This document shows positions 23,139-30,598 of a stretch of DNA of 34,251 nucleotides, in pieces (within the stretch, counting starts at the first letter, position 1; each line of letters opens with the position of its first letter). A program made the position numbers and the translations under genes. Under the pieces are notes generated by a model. It had not been told where the DNA came from. It searched no databases and saw only the letters and a list, made by a program, of their open reading frames with translations. Source of the DNA: a virus; IMG/VR virus record IMGVR_UViG_3300043567_000334, positions 1-34,251 of that record; one strand, written 5' to 3'.

Positions 23139-24098
23139 ATGGCTACAACAATTAACATTTCAACTTCATATGCTGGGCAAGATTCTAAGCTATGGGTAAA
23201 AGCTGCTTTATTAAGCGGTAACACTTTGGCAAATGGGGGTATGACTATCATTCCTAACATTGCTTACAAAACAACAATGTTCAAAATCGGAACAGACGAC
23301 ATTTTAAAGAACGCTACGTGTGATTTTGATGCTACATCTACTGTAACACTTTCTGAAAGAAGTTTGACATTAGAGCAATTTCAAGTTAATTTACAATTGT
23401 GTAAAAAAGACTTTTTGGCTACATGGCAAGCTGAAGAGATGGGATTCAGTGCAAACAAAGTTTTGGCAAAATCATTTGTTGATTACTTGTTGGCTTACAT
23501 CACTGATAAGGTTGCTTCATCTGTAGAGGTGTCTATTTGGAGAGGTACAAACGCAACAGCGGGTCAAATTGACGGTATCGCTACTTTGTTAGCTGCGGAT
23601 GCTGCTTTACCAACCGCTAACGAGGTTGCGGGTTCTTCTGCTATTTCTGCATCTGCTACGGTAATCGCTGAATTAGGTAAAATTGTCGATGCAATTCCTG
23701 CTGCATTGTACGGTTCACCTGATTTAAAAATCTACGTGCCACAAGGTGTTATGAAGGCTTACATTAGAGCTTTGGGTGGTTTCTCAGTAGCTGCTACTTC
23801 TAACTCAGGTGTTGATGCTAAAGGAACACAATGGTACAACGGTGGTGCTTTAACTTTCGATGGTATTCCATTATTCGTTGCTAACGGATTAGCTGCTAAC
23901 ACTGCGATCGCTGCTGAGACTTCAAATTTGTTCTTCGGTTGTGGTTTATTAAATGATACAAATGAAATCGCGCTTTTAGACATGAGTCCATTGGACGGTT
24001 CACAAAATGTAAGATTTGTATTACGTGCAGGAATGGCAGTTAATTACCATTCTGTATCAGACATTGTTACTTACAATATTCCAAACGCAGCTAACTAA
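23139..24098 (+). CDS. Major capsid protein
   Basis: A 319-aa protein, HK97-fold-like by layout: a short N-arm, C-D-F-D-A-T-S-T-V-T-L-S-E-R-S, a long helix (Q-A-E-E-M-G-F), an Ala-rich P-domain, and C-terminal strands with F-D-G-I-P-L-F-V-A-N-G and A-V-N-Y-H-S-V. The size, the upstream scaffold, the strong terminator after it and the codon-rich, Ala/Thr/Leu composition support it as the abundant capsid subunit. Fold assignment by eye only. Confidence 0.85.
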   Translation: MATTINISTSYAGQDSKLWVKAALLSGNTLANGGMTIIPNIAYKTTMFKIGTDDILKNATCDFDATSTVTLSERSLTLEQFQVNLQLCKKDFLATWQAEEMGFSANKVLAKSFVDYLLAYITDKVASSVEVSIWRGTNATAGQIDGIATLLAADAALPTANEVAGSSAISASATVIAELGKIVDAIPAALYGSPDLKIYVPQGVMKAYIRALGGFSVAATSNSGVDAKGTQWYNGGALTFDGIPLFVANGLAANTAIAAETSNLFFGCGLLNDTNEIALLDMSPLDGSQNVRFVLRAGMAVNYHSVSDIVTYNIPNAAN

Positions 24099-24120
24099 TT
24101 AACTAATTAATTAACCAATT

Positions 24121-24151
24121 AAGGGGAGGGTATATTCCCTCCTTTTTTTTT
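24121..24151 (+). terminator. Intrinsic terminator after the major capsid gene
   Basis: GGAGGG pairs with CCCTCC around a TATATT loop (stem extended by G-U and A-T pairs), followed by a nine-T run. A short AACTAATT tandem repeat (24093-24108) precedes it. Ends or attenuates the capsid transcript. Confidence 0.85.
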
Positions 24152-24164
24152 AAACTTTATTTTT

Positions 24165-24707
24165 ATGGCTTGTAATTTAAGTATAGGACGCGCGGAAGCG
24201 TGCAAAGAGGCAATCGGAGGACTCAAAGCGGTTTACTTCATTAACTATCAAATAGTACCTGGTGATGTAACGTTTTCAAATGACCTAATAACAGCAGTAA
24301 CAAACGTGGATAACTTGTACAAGTATGAGTTGAAATCAAACGAAAATGTATTTGATCAAGAAATAGTTTCAAGCCGTGAAGCTGGGACAACTTTCTTTCG
24401 TCAAACGTTAACAATTAAGTTGAAAAAACAAGATACTACAACTCACAAAGAAATCAAATTATTGGCTTACTCAAGACCTCACGTCCTTGTGGAAAACAAC
24501 AACGGTCAATTCTTTGTTATGGGATTGTTTAGAGGTGCTGATTTAACAGCAGGTTCAATAAATAATGGTGGGGCTTTAGGTGATTTTAATGGTTACAGTT
24601 TGACTTTTGTTGCGGAGGAGGCTCTACCTGCACCATTCACGGACATTACAAGTTCTGCTACGATTGTTTCTGACTGTTTCACTGGAGCAACAGTAACAAC
24701 TGCTTAG
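24165..24707 (+). CDS. Tail-tube-like structural protein, paralogue 1
   Basis: A 180-aa protein beginning M-A-C-N-L-S-I-G-R-A-E-A-C-K with G-G-L-K-A-V-Y-F-I-N, then a shared core: Y-K-Y-E-L-K-S-N-E-N-V, E-I-V-S-S-R-E, T-F-F-R-Q-T-L-T-I-K-L-K-K-Q-D and N-N-G-G-A-L-G-D-F-N-G-Y-S. It is clearly homologous to the adjacent 24710 gene. The beta-rich domain and expression between two terminators suggest an abundant subunit, probably tail tube; a head decoration protein is the alternative. Confidence 0.6.
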   Translation: MACNLSIGRAEACKEAIGGLKAVYFINYQIVPGDVTFSNDLITAVTNVDNLYKYELKSNENVFDQEIVSSREAGTTFFRQTLTIKLKKQDTTTHKEIKLLAYSRPHVLVENNNGQFFVMGLFRGADLTAGSINNGGALGDFNGYSLTFVAEEALPAPFTDITSSATIVSDCFTGATVTTA

Positions 24708-24709
24708 TC

Positions 24710-25297
24710 ATGCCTTGTTTAATAACACTTGGACGTTCAGAGCCTTGTAAGGATAGCCTTGGAGGGCTTAAAAACGTATATTTTATAAATCAAGATTTAC
24801 AATCAGGAAATATTGTGTTTTACGACCCTTCAGGTACACCCCCTTTTGTAAACACTGATGACGTTTGGTATGTGAATTTTGTTAATTCTATTTACAAATA
24901 TGAACTAAAATCTAACGAAAATGTTTATGACCAAGAGATAGTAAGTTCACGTGAAAATGGTACTACATTTTTTCGTCAGACATTGACTATTAAACTAAAA
25001 AAACAGGACATTGCAACGCATAACGCGGTTAAAACATTAGCATACGCAAAACCACGTATTTTAGTTGAAAACAACGAAGGACAATTTTTCTTAGTTGGAC
25101 TTTTGAGAGGTTGTGATGTAACAGCAGGAAGTATCAACAATGGTGGGGCGCTTGGTGATTTTAATGGATATTCCTTGACCTTCCAAGCCGAGGAGCTACT
25201 ACCGTCACCATTTGTAATAAATGGCACTAATTCATTTCGAGTTGGACAGGCTTCGACAATACCTTTATCAGCAGCATCGACAATTGTAACAAGTTAA
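24710..25297 (+). CDS. Tail-tube-like structural protein, paralogue 2
   Basis: A 195-aa protein, tandem paralogue of the 24165 product. The same segments recur (Y-K-Y-E-L-K-S-N-E-N-V, T-F-F-R-Q-T-L-T-I-K-L-K-K-Q-D, N-N-G-G-A-L-G-D-F-N-G-Y-S), with a longer insertion (about residues 38-60, including P-S-G-T-P-P-F) and a different C-terminal tail. It starts 2 nt after its neighbour's stop. The inserted loop may be an added surface feature, for example at a tail end or outside the tube. Confidence 0.6.
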   Translation: MPCLITLGRSEPCKDSLGGLKNVYFINQDLQSGNIVFYDPSGTPPFVNTDDVWYVNFVNSIYKYELKSNENVYDQEIVSSRENGTTFFRQTLTIKLKKQDIATHNAVKTLAYAKPRILVENNEGQFFLVGLLRGCDVTAGSINNGGALGDFNGYSLTFQAEELLPSPFVINGTNSFRVGQASTIPLSAASTIVTS

Positions 25298-25302
25298 TAC
25301 AC

Positions 25303-25333
25303 GGAGGGGTTTAAAACACCCCTCTTTTTTTTT
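25303..25333 (+). terminator. Intrinsic terminator after the paralogue pair
   Basis: GAGGGGT 25304-25310 pairs with ACCCCTC 25318-25324 over a 7-nt loop, followed by nine T. It closes the segment between the capsid terminator and the portal operon. Confidence 0.85.
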
Positions 25334-25368
25334 GCAACAAAAACACTCTTTTTTAGTTATACTATTAC

Positions 25369-25686
25369 ATGATAGTATTAACGACATCCACAAGCCCTCA
25401 AATAGTTTACTTCGTGCCACGTGAAGGCTCGGGAAACTCAGATAAGATATTCTTAACAGACGAACAAACAAACGTCACCACAACGATTAATATCACTACA
25501 TACGCAACTGGTGACTATTACCATACTGCGACCGCTACATTTGGGCTAAAAGAAGGACATACCTATGTTTGTAAGATAGGCAAAACAAACGACATTAGAT
25601 TTTACGGGCGTGTATTTTGTACGAATAATCCAAGCTCAAACTTCACTCAAACGGTAACAACAAACGAATTTATTATATATGAATAA
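25369..25686 (+). CDS. Hypothetical virion protein (105 aa)
   Basis: A beta-rich, Thr-rich 105-aa protein whose gene overlaps the portal gene start by 8 nt. A pattern of strands (Q-I-V-Y-F-V-P, T-T-I-N-I-T-T-Y) suggests a small virion protein such as a neck or fibre piece. Family not recognised. No clear promoter is seen between the terminator at 25303 and its ATG. Confidence 0.55.
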   Translation: MIVLTTSTSPQIVYFVPREGSGNSDKIFLTDEQTNVTTTINITTYATGDYYHTATATFGLKEGHTYVCKIGKTNDIRFYGRVFCTNNPSSNFTQTVTTNEFIIYE

Positions 25687-27400
25687 TAACATTATACAAC
25701 TATCTTCCTATACAGCTCCCGTAATTGTTGAGAACAATAAAAATGAGTGGGTAGAATATGGTGAAGATAATAACTACTATCAATTTTTAATTGACCGTTA
25801 TAGTAATTCAGCAACGAACAACGCTGTAATTAATAACATTTGTAGACTAATATACGGTCAAGGGTTAACGGCTACGGATAGCGCGATGAAGCCAAACGAA
25901 TGGGCGCAACTGTTATCTATATTAAAAGAAGACGATTTAAGACGTATTATCTTTGATTTGTACGCGTTAGGGCAGTGTGCCTTACAGATTCACTACGATA
26001 AGGGACATAAAGCAATTACTAGGGCTTTTCATACACCTATACAATTATTAAGGCCTGAGAAATGCAACAAAGATGGGGACATTGTAGGATATTTCTATTC
26101 TGACAATTGGAGCGACCCAAAGAAGTATGTACCTAATAGATTCGATGCGTTTGGAACGTCTAAAAAAGAAGTAGAGATTTTATATTTGGCGCCATATACT
26201 GCTGGGATGAAATACTTTTCAAATGTAGATTATCAAGGTGGAATTGATTACGCGTTACTTGAAGAAAAAATGGCTGAATACCTTATAAATGAGGTTAGTA
26301 ACTCTTTTTCACCAACAAGTATAATAAACTTTAACAACGGCACCCCAACTGACGAGATGAAGGATGAAATTTCAGCTCAAGTAATTAGTAAGCTTACAGG
26401 TTCAAAAGGTAAGAAAGTAGTAATATCCTTTAATGAAAATGAAGCTACCAAAACAACAATTGATTCAATACCTTTAAATGATGCTCCAGACCATTACCAA
26501 TATTTAAGCGAAGAGTCTACATTCAAGATATTACGTTCACACAACGTTACTACTCCATTATTGTTTGGTGTATCGGTTGCAAGTGGTTTTAGTTCCAATG
26601 CTGACGAAATGAAAACAGGAGCGTTGTTATTTGAAAACATGGTTATAAAGCCAAAACAACAAATGATTGTTGAAATGCTTAAAAAAGTGTTATCATTTAA
26701 TGGTGTATCACTTAACCTAAAGTTTAAAACATTGAATCCTTTACAAGGGGATGAGCCACAGCCCGTACAAGAGGTTAAAATGAGCGCACAAGATGAGTTA
26801 GACGTTGCGAAATATGGTGAAGATGTTGATTTAGATGAATGGGTGTTAGTTGATAGTAGAGAGGTTGATTATGAGTTAGAGGATGAATTGGATGCAGAGC
26901 TTGAAAAACTAAACGAGCCTACAAATCTTTCTAAGTTTTTAAACCTTGTGAAAACAGGTACGGCAAGACCAAATGCAACATCAATACAAGACGGTAAACT
27001 TTTCAAACATCGTTATAGATACGTTGGTGAAATAACTGAAAAGTCACGTTTGTTTTGTAAGAAAATGATTCAAGCTAATAAGGTTTATCGTAAGGAAGAT
27101 ATTGTTAGAATGAGTAATGAAATTGTAAACCAAACACGTACACGCACAGATGGTACAATTGGTGGTTTTGGACCTTTAGGAGCTACAACCTACGATATTT
27201 GGTTATATAAGGGCGGAAAATCTTGTCACCATAAATGGGTGAGAGAAACTTATTTAAGAAAATCGGACATTAATTCACCACTTGCAAAAAAGTTTACACC
27301 ATCACAAACACGTAAACAAGGTGAAATAGCACCGACAAACGACAAAAGAGTTTACACACGACCGATTGATATGCCTAACCAAGGAGCTTACAGAAAATAA
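25679..27400 (+). CDS. Portal protein with C-terminal capsid morphogenesis-like domain
   Basis: A 573-aa protein. Residues about 1-380 have the portal layout: N-terminal S-Y-T-A-P-V-I-V-E, helices with L-R-R-I-I-F-D-L-Y-A-L-G-Q-C-A near 90-105, and L-L-F-G-V-S-V-A-S-G-F-S-S-N-A-D-E-M-K-T-G near 294-314, the stem/clip region. An acidic linker (about 375-425) leads into a separate C-terminal domain (about 441-540) with S-R-L-F-C-K-K-M, G-F-G-P-L-G and G-G-K-S-C-H-H-K-W-V-R, like the minor-head/morphogenesis domain often fused to or following portals. Cys and His could bind metal. It forms the DNA entry vertex. Confidence 0.87.
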   Translation: MNNNIIQLSSYTAPVIVENNKNEWVEYGEDNNYYQFLIDRYSNSATNNAVINNICRLIYGQGLTATDSAMKPNEWAQLLSILKEDDLRRIIFDLYALGQCALQIHYDKGHKAITRAFHTPIQLLRPEKCNKDGDIVGYFYSDNWSDPKKYVPNRFDAFGTSKKEVEILYLAPYTAGMKYFSNVDYQGGIDYALLEEKMAEYLINEVSNSFSPTSIINFNNGTPTDEMKDEISAQVISKLTGSKGKKVVISFNENEATKTTIDSIPLNDAPDHYQYLSEESTFKILRSHNVTTPLLFGVSVASGFSSNADEMKTGALLFENMVIKPKQQMIVEMLKKVLSFNGVSLNLKFKTLNPLQGDEPQPVQEVKMSAQDELDVAKYGEDVDLDEWVLVDSREVDYELEDELDAELEKLNEPTNLSKFLNLVKTGTARPNATSIQDGKLFKHRYRYVGEITEKSRLFCKKMIQANKVYRKEDIVRMSNEIVNQTRTRTDGTIGGFGPLGATTYDIWLYKGGKSCHHKWVRETYLRKSDINSPLAKKFTPSQTRKQGEIAPTNDKRVYTRPIDMPNQGAYRK

Positions 27401-27413
27401 TCTACAAAGGTGG

Positions 27414-27443
27414 TTGCGTGTTGTAATCATTTTATTATCTTTG
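27414..27443 (+). promoter_or_regulatory. Promoter of the HNH homing endonuclease (TTG-N19-TATCTTTG)
   Basis: TTG at 27414-27416 and TATCTTTG at 27436-27443 with an exact 19-nt spacer. The gene start follows 16 nt further on. A consensus host-type promoter inside the late block, ahead of a selfish gene, suggests the homing endonuclease brought its own transcription signal. Confidence 0.8.
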
Positions 27444-27459
27444 TAAAAAATAAGATAAT

Positions 27460-27975
27460 ATGGAAACTTGGAAAGCAATTAAAGCATTTGAAAAACAATA
27501 TGAAGTTAGTAATATTGGAAATGTAAGAAGCATTGATAGGGTAGTAAAACATTATATAGAGGGTTTTACAAGAAAATATAAAGGAACTGCTAAAAGTTTA
27601 AGATTTGATAAAGACGGATATTTAAAATGCAATTTAAAAAACGATGGTAAAACATTTAATTTTAGAGTACATAGATTAGTAGGTGAAGCGTTTATACCAA
27701 ACATAGACAATAAGCCTGTTATAAACCATAAGAATGGTATTAAAACAGATAATAGAGTAGAAAATTTAGAGTGGTGTACAATAAGTGAAAACACAATACA
27801 CGCAACAAGAACAAGATTGATAAAAACAAAGTTAACAGATACTCAAGCAATGGAAATTTTTAACTCTAATTTATCACAAAGAGCATTAGCTAAAGTTTAT
27901 AATATAGATTCAAGTATTGTTTGGAGGATAAAAAATAAAAAAGCATACAAACACTTATGGCAGAAGCACTATTAA
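27460..27975 (+). CDS. HNH homing endonuclease (NUMOD4-HNH-HTH)
   Basis: A 171-aa free-standing homing endonuclease. N-terminal NUMOD4: M-E-T-W-K-A-I and Y-E-V-S-N-I-G-N-V-R-S (residues 14-24). Central HNH_3: V-H-R-L-V-G-E-A-F-I-P (70-80), N-H-K-N-G (89-93), N-L-E-W-C-T (102-107) and E-N-T-I-H-A (110-115), with H71/H90/N89 as candidate catalytic residues. The C-terminus looks like an HTH (Q-R-A-L-A-K-V-Y). It lies between the portal and the connector gene and overlaps the latter by 19 nt. No intron splicing features seen. Confidence 0.92.
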   Translation: METWKAIKAFEKQYEVSNIGNVRSIDRVVKHYIEGFTRKYKGTAKSLRFDKDGYLKCNLKNDGKTFNFRVHRLVGEAFIPNIDNKPVINHKNGIKTDNRVENLEWCTISENTIHATRTRLIKTKLTDTQAMEIFNSNLSQRALAKVYNIDSSIVWRIKNKKAYKHLWQKHY

Positions 27976-28457
27976 TATCGAAAAAAGACCTTCAAGAATA
28001 CACATCACTTAACGCAAATACAGATGTTGACAAGGTGATTCAATTTGTTCTTGTTGCTCAAAACATTTGGATACAACAATACACGGGTAGTAAGCTACTC
28101 GATAAGATTAAAACTGATATTACCAACAACACTCTTGCAGGTAACTATATAACCCTTGTAAGGTCGTATTTAAAGCCTATGTTGATCCATTTTACAATGG
28201 TTGAATATTTGCCTTTTTGTGCTTACACAATTTCAAATAAAGGGATTTATAAGCACCAATCTGAGAATAGTGAAATAGTATCTAAGGAGGAAGTTGATTA
28301 CTTAATCGAGAAAGAAAAACGTATTGCAGAAAGTTACTCTCAAAGGTTTTTAGATTACATTTGCAAGAACAATAGTTTATTTCCTGAGTATACAACCAAT
28401 GAGAATGGTGATGTTTACCCACAACATAATAACTATTTAACAAATTGGTATTTATGA
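27957..28457 (+). CDS. Head-tail connector-like protein
   Basis: A 166-aa, mostly helical protein resembling gp6-like connector/DUF6712-type proteins: D-V-D-K-V-I-Q-F-V-L-V-A-Q-N near residues 23-36 and a helix-rich body with Q-Y-T-G and L-L-D-K-I. The position directly downstream of the portal (apart from the homing endonuclease) fits a connector that closes the portal. The ATG at 27957 lies within the 3' end of the endonuclease gene. Confidence 0.65.
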   Translation: MAEALLISKKDLQEYTSLNANTDVDKVIQFVLVAQNIWIQQYTGSKLLDKIKTDITNNTLAGNYITLVRSYLKPMLIHFTMVEYLPFCAYTISNKGIYKHQSENSEIVSKEEVDYLIEKEKRIAESYSQRFLDYICKNNSLFPEYTTNENGDVYPQHNNYLTNWYL

Positions 28458-28549
28458 AGAAGAAAAAAGAGTACAAACCAAAGGAGGAAAATATAATTAA
28501 ACTTAAACAATACTTAAATGATATTAGCAAATTACGGAATAATAAGTAG
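28454..28549 (+). CDS. Possible 31-aa Lys-rich peptide
   Basis: A short Lys-rich ORF with an ATGA overlap to the connector gene. It contains AAAGGAGG at 28480-28487, a good Shine-Dalgarno-like sequence, but the next start (28518) is about 30 nt away, so it cannot serve that gene. May be a small peptide or translational relay; weak evidence. Confidence 0.35.
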   Translation: MKKKKEYKPKEENIIKLKQYLNDISKLRNNK

Positions 28550-29213
28550 TAGTGGAGGCTTGCCACCTTCTACATTGTTAACAAATCTATATGCAGTTTA
28601 CAAAGCTGAATCCAATGCAAATGATTCATTAGGTACGTATAATGGAACTGCTCAAGGTGGGTTGACTTATGTAAGCGGTCAAAGTGGTAATGCTTTTCAA
28701 TTTAACGGGACAAATTCTTATGTTAGTTTACCTAATGATTCTTTAAATTTCACAGGTGATTTTTCAGTAAATGTTTGGTTAAACACATCAACTTATACAG
28801 GATATAGAGGTATTGCAAGTTCTTACAAAGTGGTGGGTTCATTAGGCTATGGATGGATGACATATCATGAGGAGGTAACAAATCAATTTGCACTTTATTT
28901 AAGAGATGGGTCAAACCAGATGTTATACAGAACAAATGGCGGTATTCCCTTAAATTCATATAATATGATTACTTGGGTAAGACAAGTTGGACAAGACCCT
29001 AAAATATATATCAATGGAGTTTTATCAACTGGTTCATATACATTTGGTAATTCAAGTGTAAACCCATCATATCAGTCAAACCAACCATGTAATTTAGGTG
29101 GATGGAATAACACAAGTTATGGTTCTCATAAACAAGATGAAACTTTAATATGGAATAGACAATTAACATTAACAGAAATAACAGAATTACAAACTAAATA
29201 TTATCCTTTTTAA
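28518..29213 (+). CDS. LamG/concanavalin-like glycan-binding protein
   Basis: A 231-aa protein with a short N-terminal leader part (M-I-L-A-N-Y-G-I-I-S-S-S-G-G) and a LamG-like jelly-roll (about residues 25-225): A-V-Y-K-A-E-S-N-A-N-D-S-L-G-T-Y-N-G-T, F-N-G-T-N-S-Y-V-S-L, F-S-V-N-V-W-L-N, I-Y-I-N-G-V-L, and the C-terminal L-T-L-T-E-I-T-E-L. Such domains bind carbohydrates and decorate phage virions, adhering to host surface glycans or mucus. The gene lies in the structural region, with no signal peptide. Confidence 0.8.
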   Translation: MILANYGIISSSGGLPPSTLLTNLYAVYKAESNANDSLGTYNGTAQGGLTYVSGQSGNAFQFNGTNSYVSLPNDSLNFTGDFSVNVWLNTSTYTGYRGIASSYKVVGSLGYGWMTYHEEVTNQFALYLRDGSNQMLYRTNGGIPLNSYNMITWVRQVGQDPKIYINGVLSTGSYTFGNSSVNPSYQSNQPCNLGGWNNTSYGSHKQDETLIWNRQLTLTEITELQTKYYPF

Positions 29214-29215
29214 TT

Positions 29216-29449
29216 ATGAAAGTAAGACAATTAACAATAGAACAAAAAAACATCCTTACAGGTAAAATGTGGGGTTACGAAGGGCAGTTATTTAACCCAC
29301 AATTAGACGCAAACGGCAATTGGTTTATATCAAATGAAGAGGTAAACGGTTGTACATTACAACAAGCTGAATCAATACCTTGTGATGCGTGGTTATTAAC
29401 TTTGCCCGAAATAGATTATAATCCAATTGTAACAGGATTTCCTTTATGA
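29216..29449 (+). CDS. Hypothetical protein (77 aa)
   Basis: A 77-aa protein with W-G-Y-E-G-Q-L-F-N-P near residues 19-28, resembling small Bacteroidota phage proteins beside fibre genes. No enzymatic motif. Overlaps the next ORF by 4 nt. Confidence 0.6.
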   Translation: MKVRQLTIEQKNILTGKMWGYEGQLFNPQLDANGNWFISNEEVNGCTLQQAESIPCDAWLLTLPEIDYNPIVTGFPL

Positions 29450-29568
29450 AACGTAAATTCTACGAAGGGCAAATAATAAATAATAAAGTCGTTCAAACAG
29501 TTTGGAGCGACTCAAGTAATTACATGATAAATTTTACAGATGGAAGTTTTGAAGTTATTAAGAAATAG
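29446..29568 (+). CDS. Small protein (40 aa)
   Basis: A short ORF with ATGA coupling upstream and an internal overlap with the holin-like gene (starts at 29540). A coupling relay or genuine small protein; the sequence shows a basic N-terminus and an aromatic-rich middle. Confidence 0.45.
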   Translation: MKRKFYEGQIINNKVVQTVWSDSSNYMINFTDGSFEVIKK

Positions 29569-29746
29569 ATGGAATGCACCAACTCCAAACTTTTGGAAAA
29601 AAGTGCAAAGTGTTGGAATAGCAATCGGAGGTATAGGAGCGGTTTTAATCGCACCGCCTTTCGGTTTAGCAATTGCACCTTATATGGTGGCAGTTGGGTC
29701 AGTAGCAGGAGTATTATCACAATTGACAGTAGATGAGCAACGTTAG
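29540..29746 (+). CDS. Putative holin
   Basis: A 68-aa protein with W-K-K-V-Q-S-V near residues 19-25 and two closely spaced hydrophobic helices (about 24-38, G-I-A-I-G-G-I-G-A-V-L-I-A, and 42-60, G-L-A-I-A-P-Y-M-V-A-V-G), then a short polar C-terminus. This size and arrangement match class II-like holins in Bacteroidota phages, and the next gene is a lysin-like protein, forming a lysis cassette. It overlaps the 29446 gene in another frame and the lysin gene by 14 nt. Confidence 0.65.
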   Translation: MEVLKLLRNRWNAPTPNFWKKVQSVGIAIGGIGAVLIAPPFGLAIAPYMVAVGSVAGVLSQLTVDEQR

Positions 29747-30320
29747 AAATTATACAACAGACCAACTACTTGATAGAGTAGAAGAGTTGAAGTCGTTCAA
29801 AACTATTCCTGTTGGATATTGGATTCTTGGTGTTAGATCAAATGAGGATGCGCCAAATAAGTACGATGATAAGTTTTACTTATTCAATGGTGAACAATTT
29901 GTAAAAGTTGTTACAGGTACAACTAACCCCGGTACACCTATCTTAGAAGGTGGTTATTTGAAGTATAATAAGGTAGGTGCAGCGGTTGTTAAATCCAACG
30001 AATGGTATTACGATGTTTGGAAGTTTGGATTACATCAAGGTAAGCAACCTGCATTAAGGCAAGTGGGTAACTTCATTGTTTACCGTGACGGAGATAAAGA
30101 CAGTAAAAGCGAGGAAATCGGGACACCTATTAAAGGCAGTGGTTACGGGATCAACTTCCATAGCATTTCAAATGATTTATCCGTAAAAAAAATAGGTGAA
30201 AACATTGGTGGTTATTCAGCAGGTTGTCAAGTATGCAATAATGTAGAGCAATACAGCATGATCATAAATTTAATTAAAAATCAAAATAGAATAACATACT
30301 GTTTATTAGAAGAATTTTAG
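29733..30320 (+). CDS. Putative endolysin, L,D-transpeptidase/amidase-like
   Basis: A 195-aa protein directly after the holin. Two motifs, G-I-N-F-H (residues 139-143) and Y-S-A-G-C-Q-V (161-167), recall the H...S-x-G-C signature of YkuD-like enzymes that act on peptidoglycan, and a Y-R-D-G-D-K-D segment precedes them. The N-terminal region (about 1-110) is a substrate-binding or dimerisation part I cannot assign. Likely candidates are H143 and C165 as catalytic pair. Family placement is not certain; an unrelated cysteine hydrolase is possible. Confidence 0.62.
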   Translation: MSNVRNYTTDQLLDRVEELKSFKTIPVGYWILGVRSNEDAPNKYDDKFYLFNGEQFVKVVTGTTNPGTPILEGGYLKYNKVGAAVVKSNEWYYDVWKFGLHQGKQPALRQVGNFIVYRDGDKDSKSEEIGTPIKGSGYGINFHSISNDLSVKKIGENIGGYSAGCQVCNNVEQYSMIINLIKNQNRITYCLLEEF

Positions 30321-30341
30321 TATCTTTACTATGTGTTTTGG

Positions 30342-30371
30342 AGCGGTTTAGAAATAAATCGCTTTTTTTTT
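30342..30371 (+). terminator. Intrinsic terminator after the lysin gene
   Basis: A 9-bp stem (30342-30350 with 30355-30363, one G-U) closed by a GAAA tetraloop and followed by a T-run. It ends the late block just before the promoter at 30382. Confidence 0.88.
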
Positions 30372-30381
30372 GCTTAAAAGT

Positions 30382-30411
30382 TTGCGTATTAATAATAAAT
30401 GTTTAAATTTG
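30382..30411 (+). promoter_or_regulatory. Bacteroidota-type promoter (TTG-N19-TAAATTTG)
   Basis: TTG at 30382-30384 and TAAATTTG at 30404-30411 with a 19-nt spacer. The 25-nt leader to the ATG at 30437 is 20/25 identical to that after the 4086-4115 promoter. It starts the accessory/second lysis module. Confidence 0.82.
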
Positions 30412-30436
30412 TAATATAATTAAAAACATAAACACA

Positions 30437-30598
30437 ATGGAAGTAGTAGTAAACAACATCGCAAAAGACAAAGCAAAACAAGTTATGGATGCTTTATTTG
30501 AGTGTATGAATGATAAAAATTTATCAAAAGAAGAAAGACAACAATACTACCAAGATTACTTGGAGGTTTCAGCTAATTATTTAATACTTTGCAGATAA
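30437..30598 (+). CDS. Small protein (53 aa), first of accessory operon
   Basis: A 53-aa helical protein with a charged middle (K-N-L-S-K-E-E-R-Q-Q-Y-Y) immediately downstream of the promoter, in a CA-rich leader. Its stop overlaps the next ATG (TAATG). Family not recognised. Leader similarity with the early operon suggests early or coordinate expression. Confidence 0.6.
   Translation: MEVVVNNIAKDKAKQVMDALFECMNDKNLSKEERQQYYQDYLEVSANYLILCR

Noticed and set aside
28480-28487. AAAGGAGG as a strong ribosome binding site for the LamG gene
   Set aside because: It lies about 30 nt before the ATG at 28518, beyond a working distance, and Bacteroidota rarely use such sites.
30321-30328. TATCTTTA before the lysin terminator as a promoter
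   Set aside because: There is no TTG 17-23 nt upstream (only CTG), and the RNA would consist of little more than the terminator hairpin.
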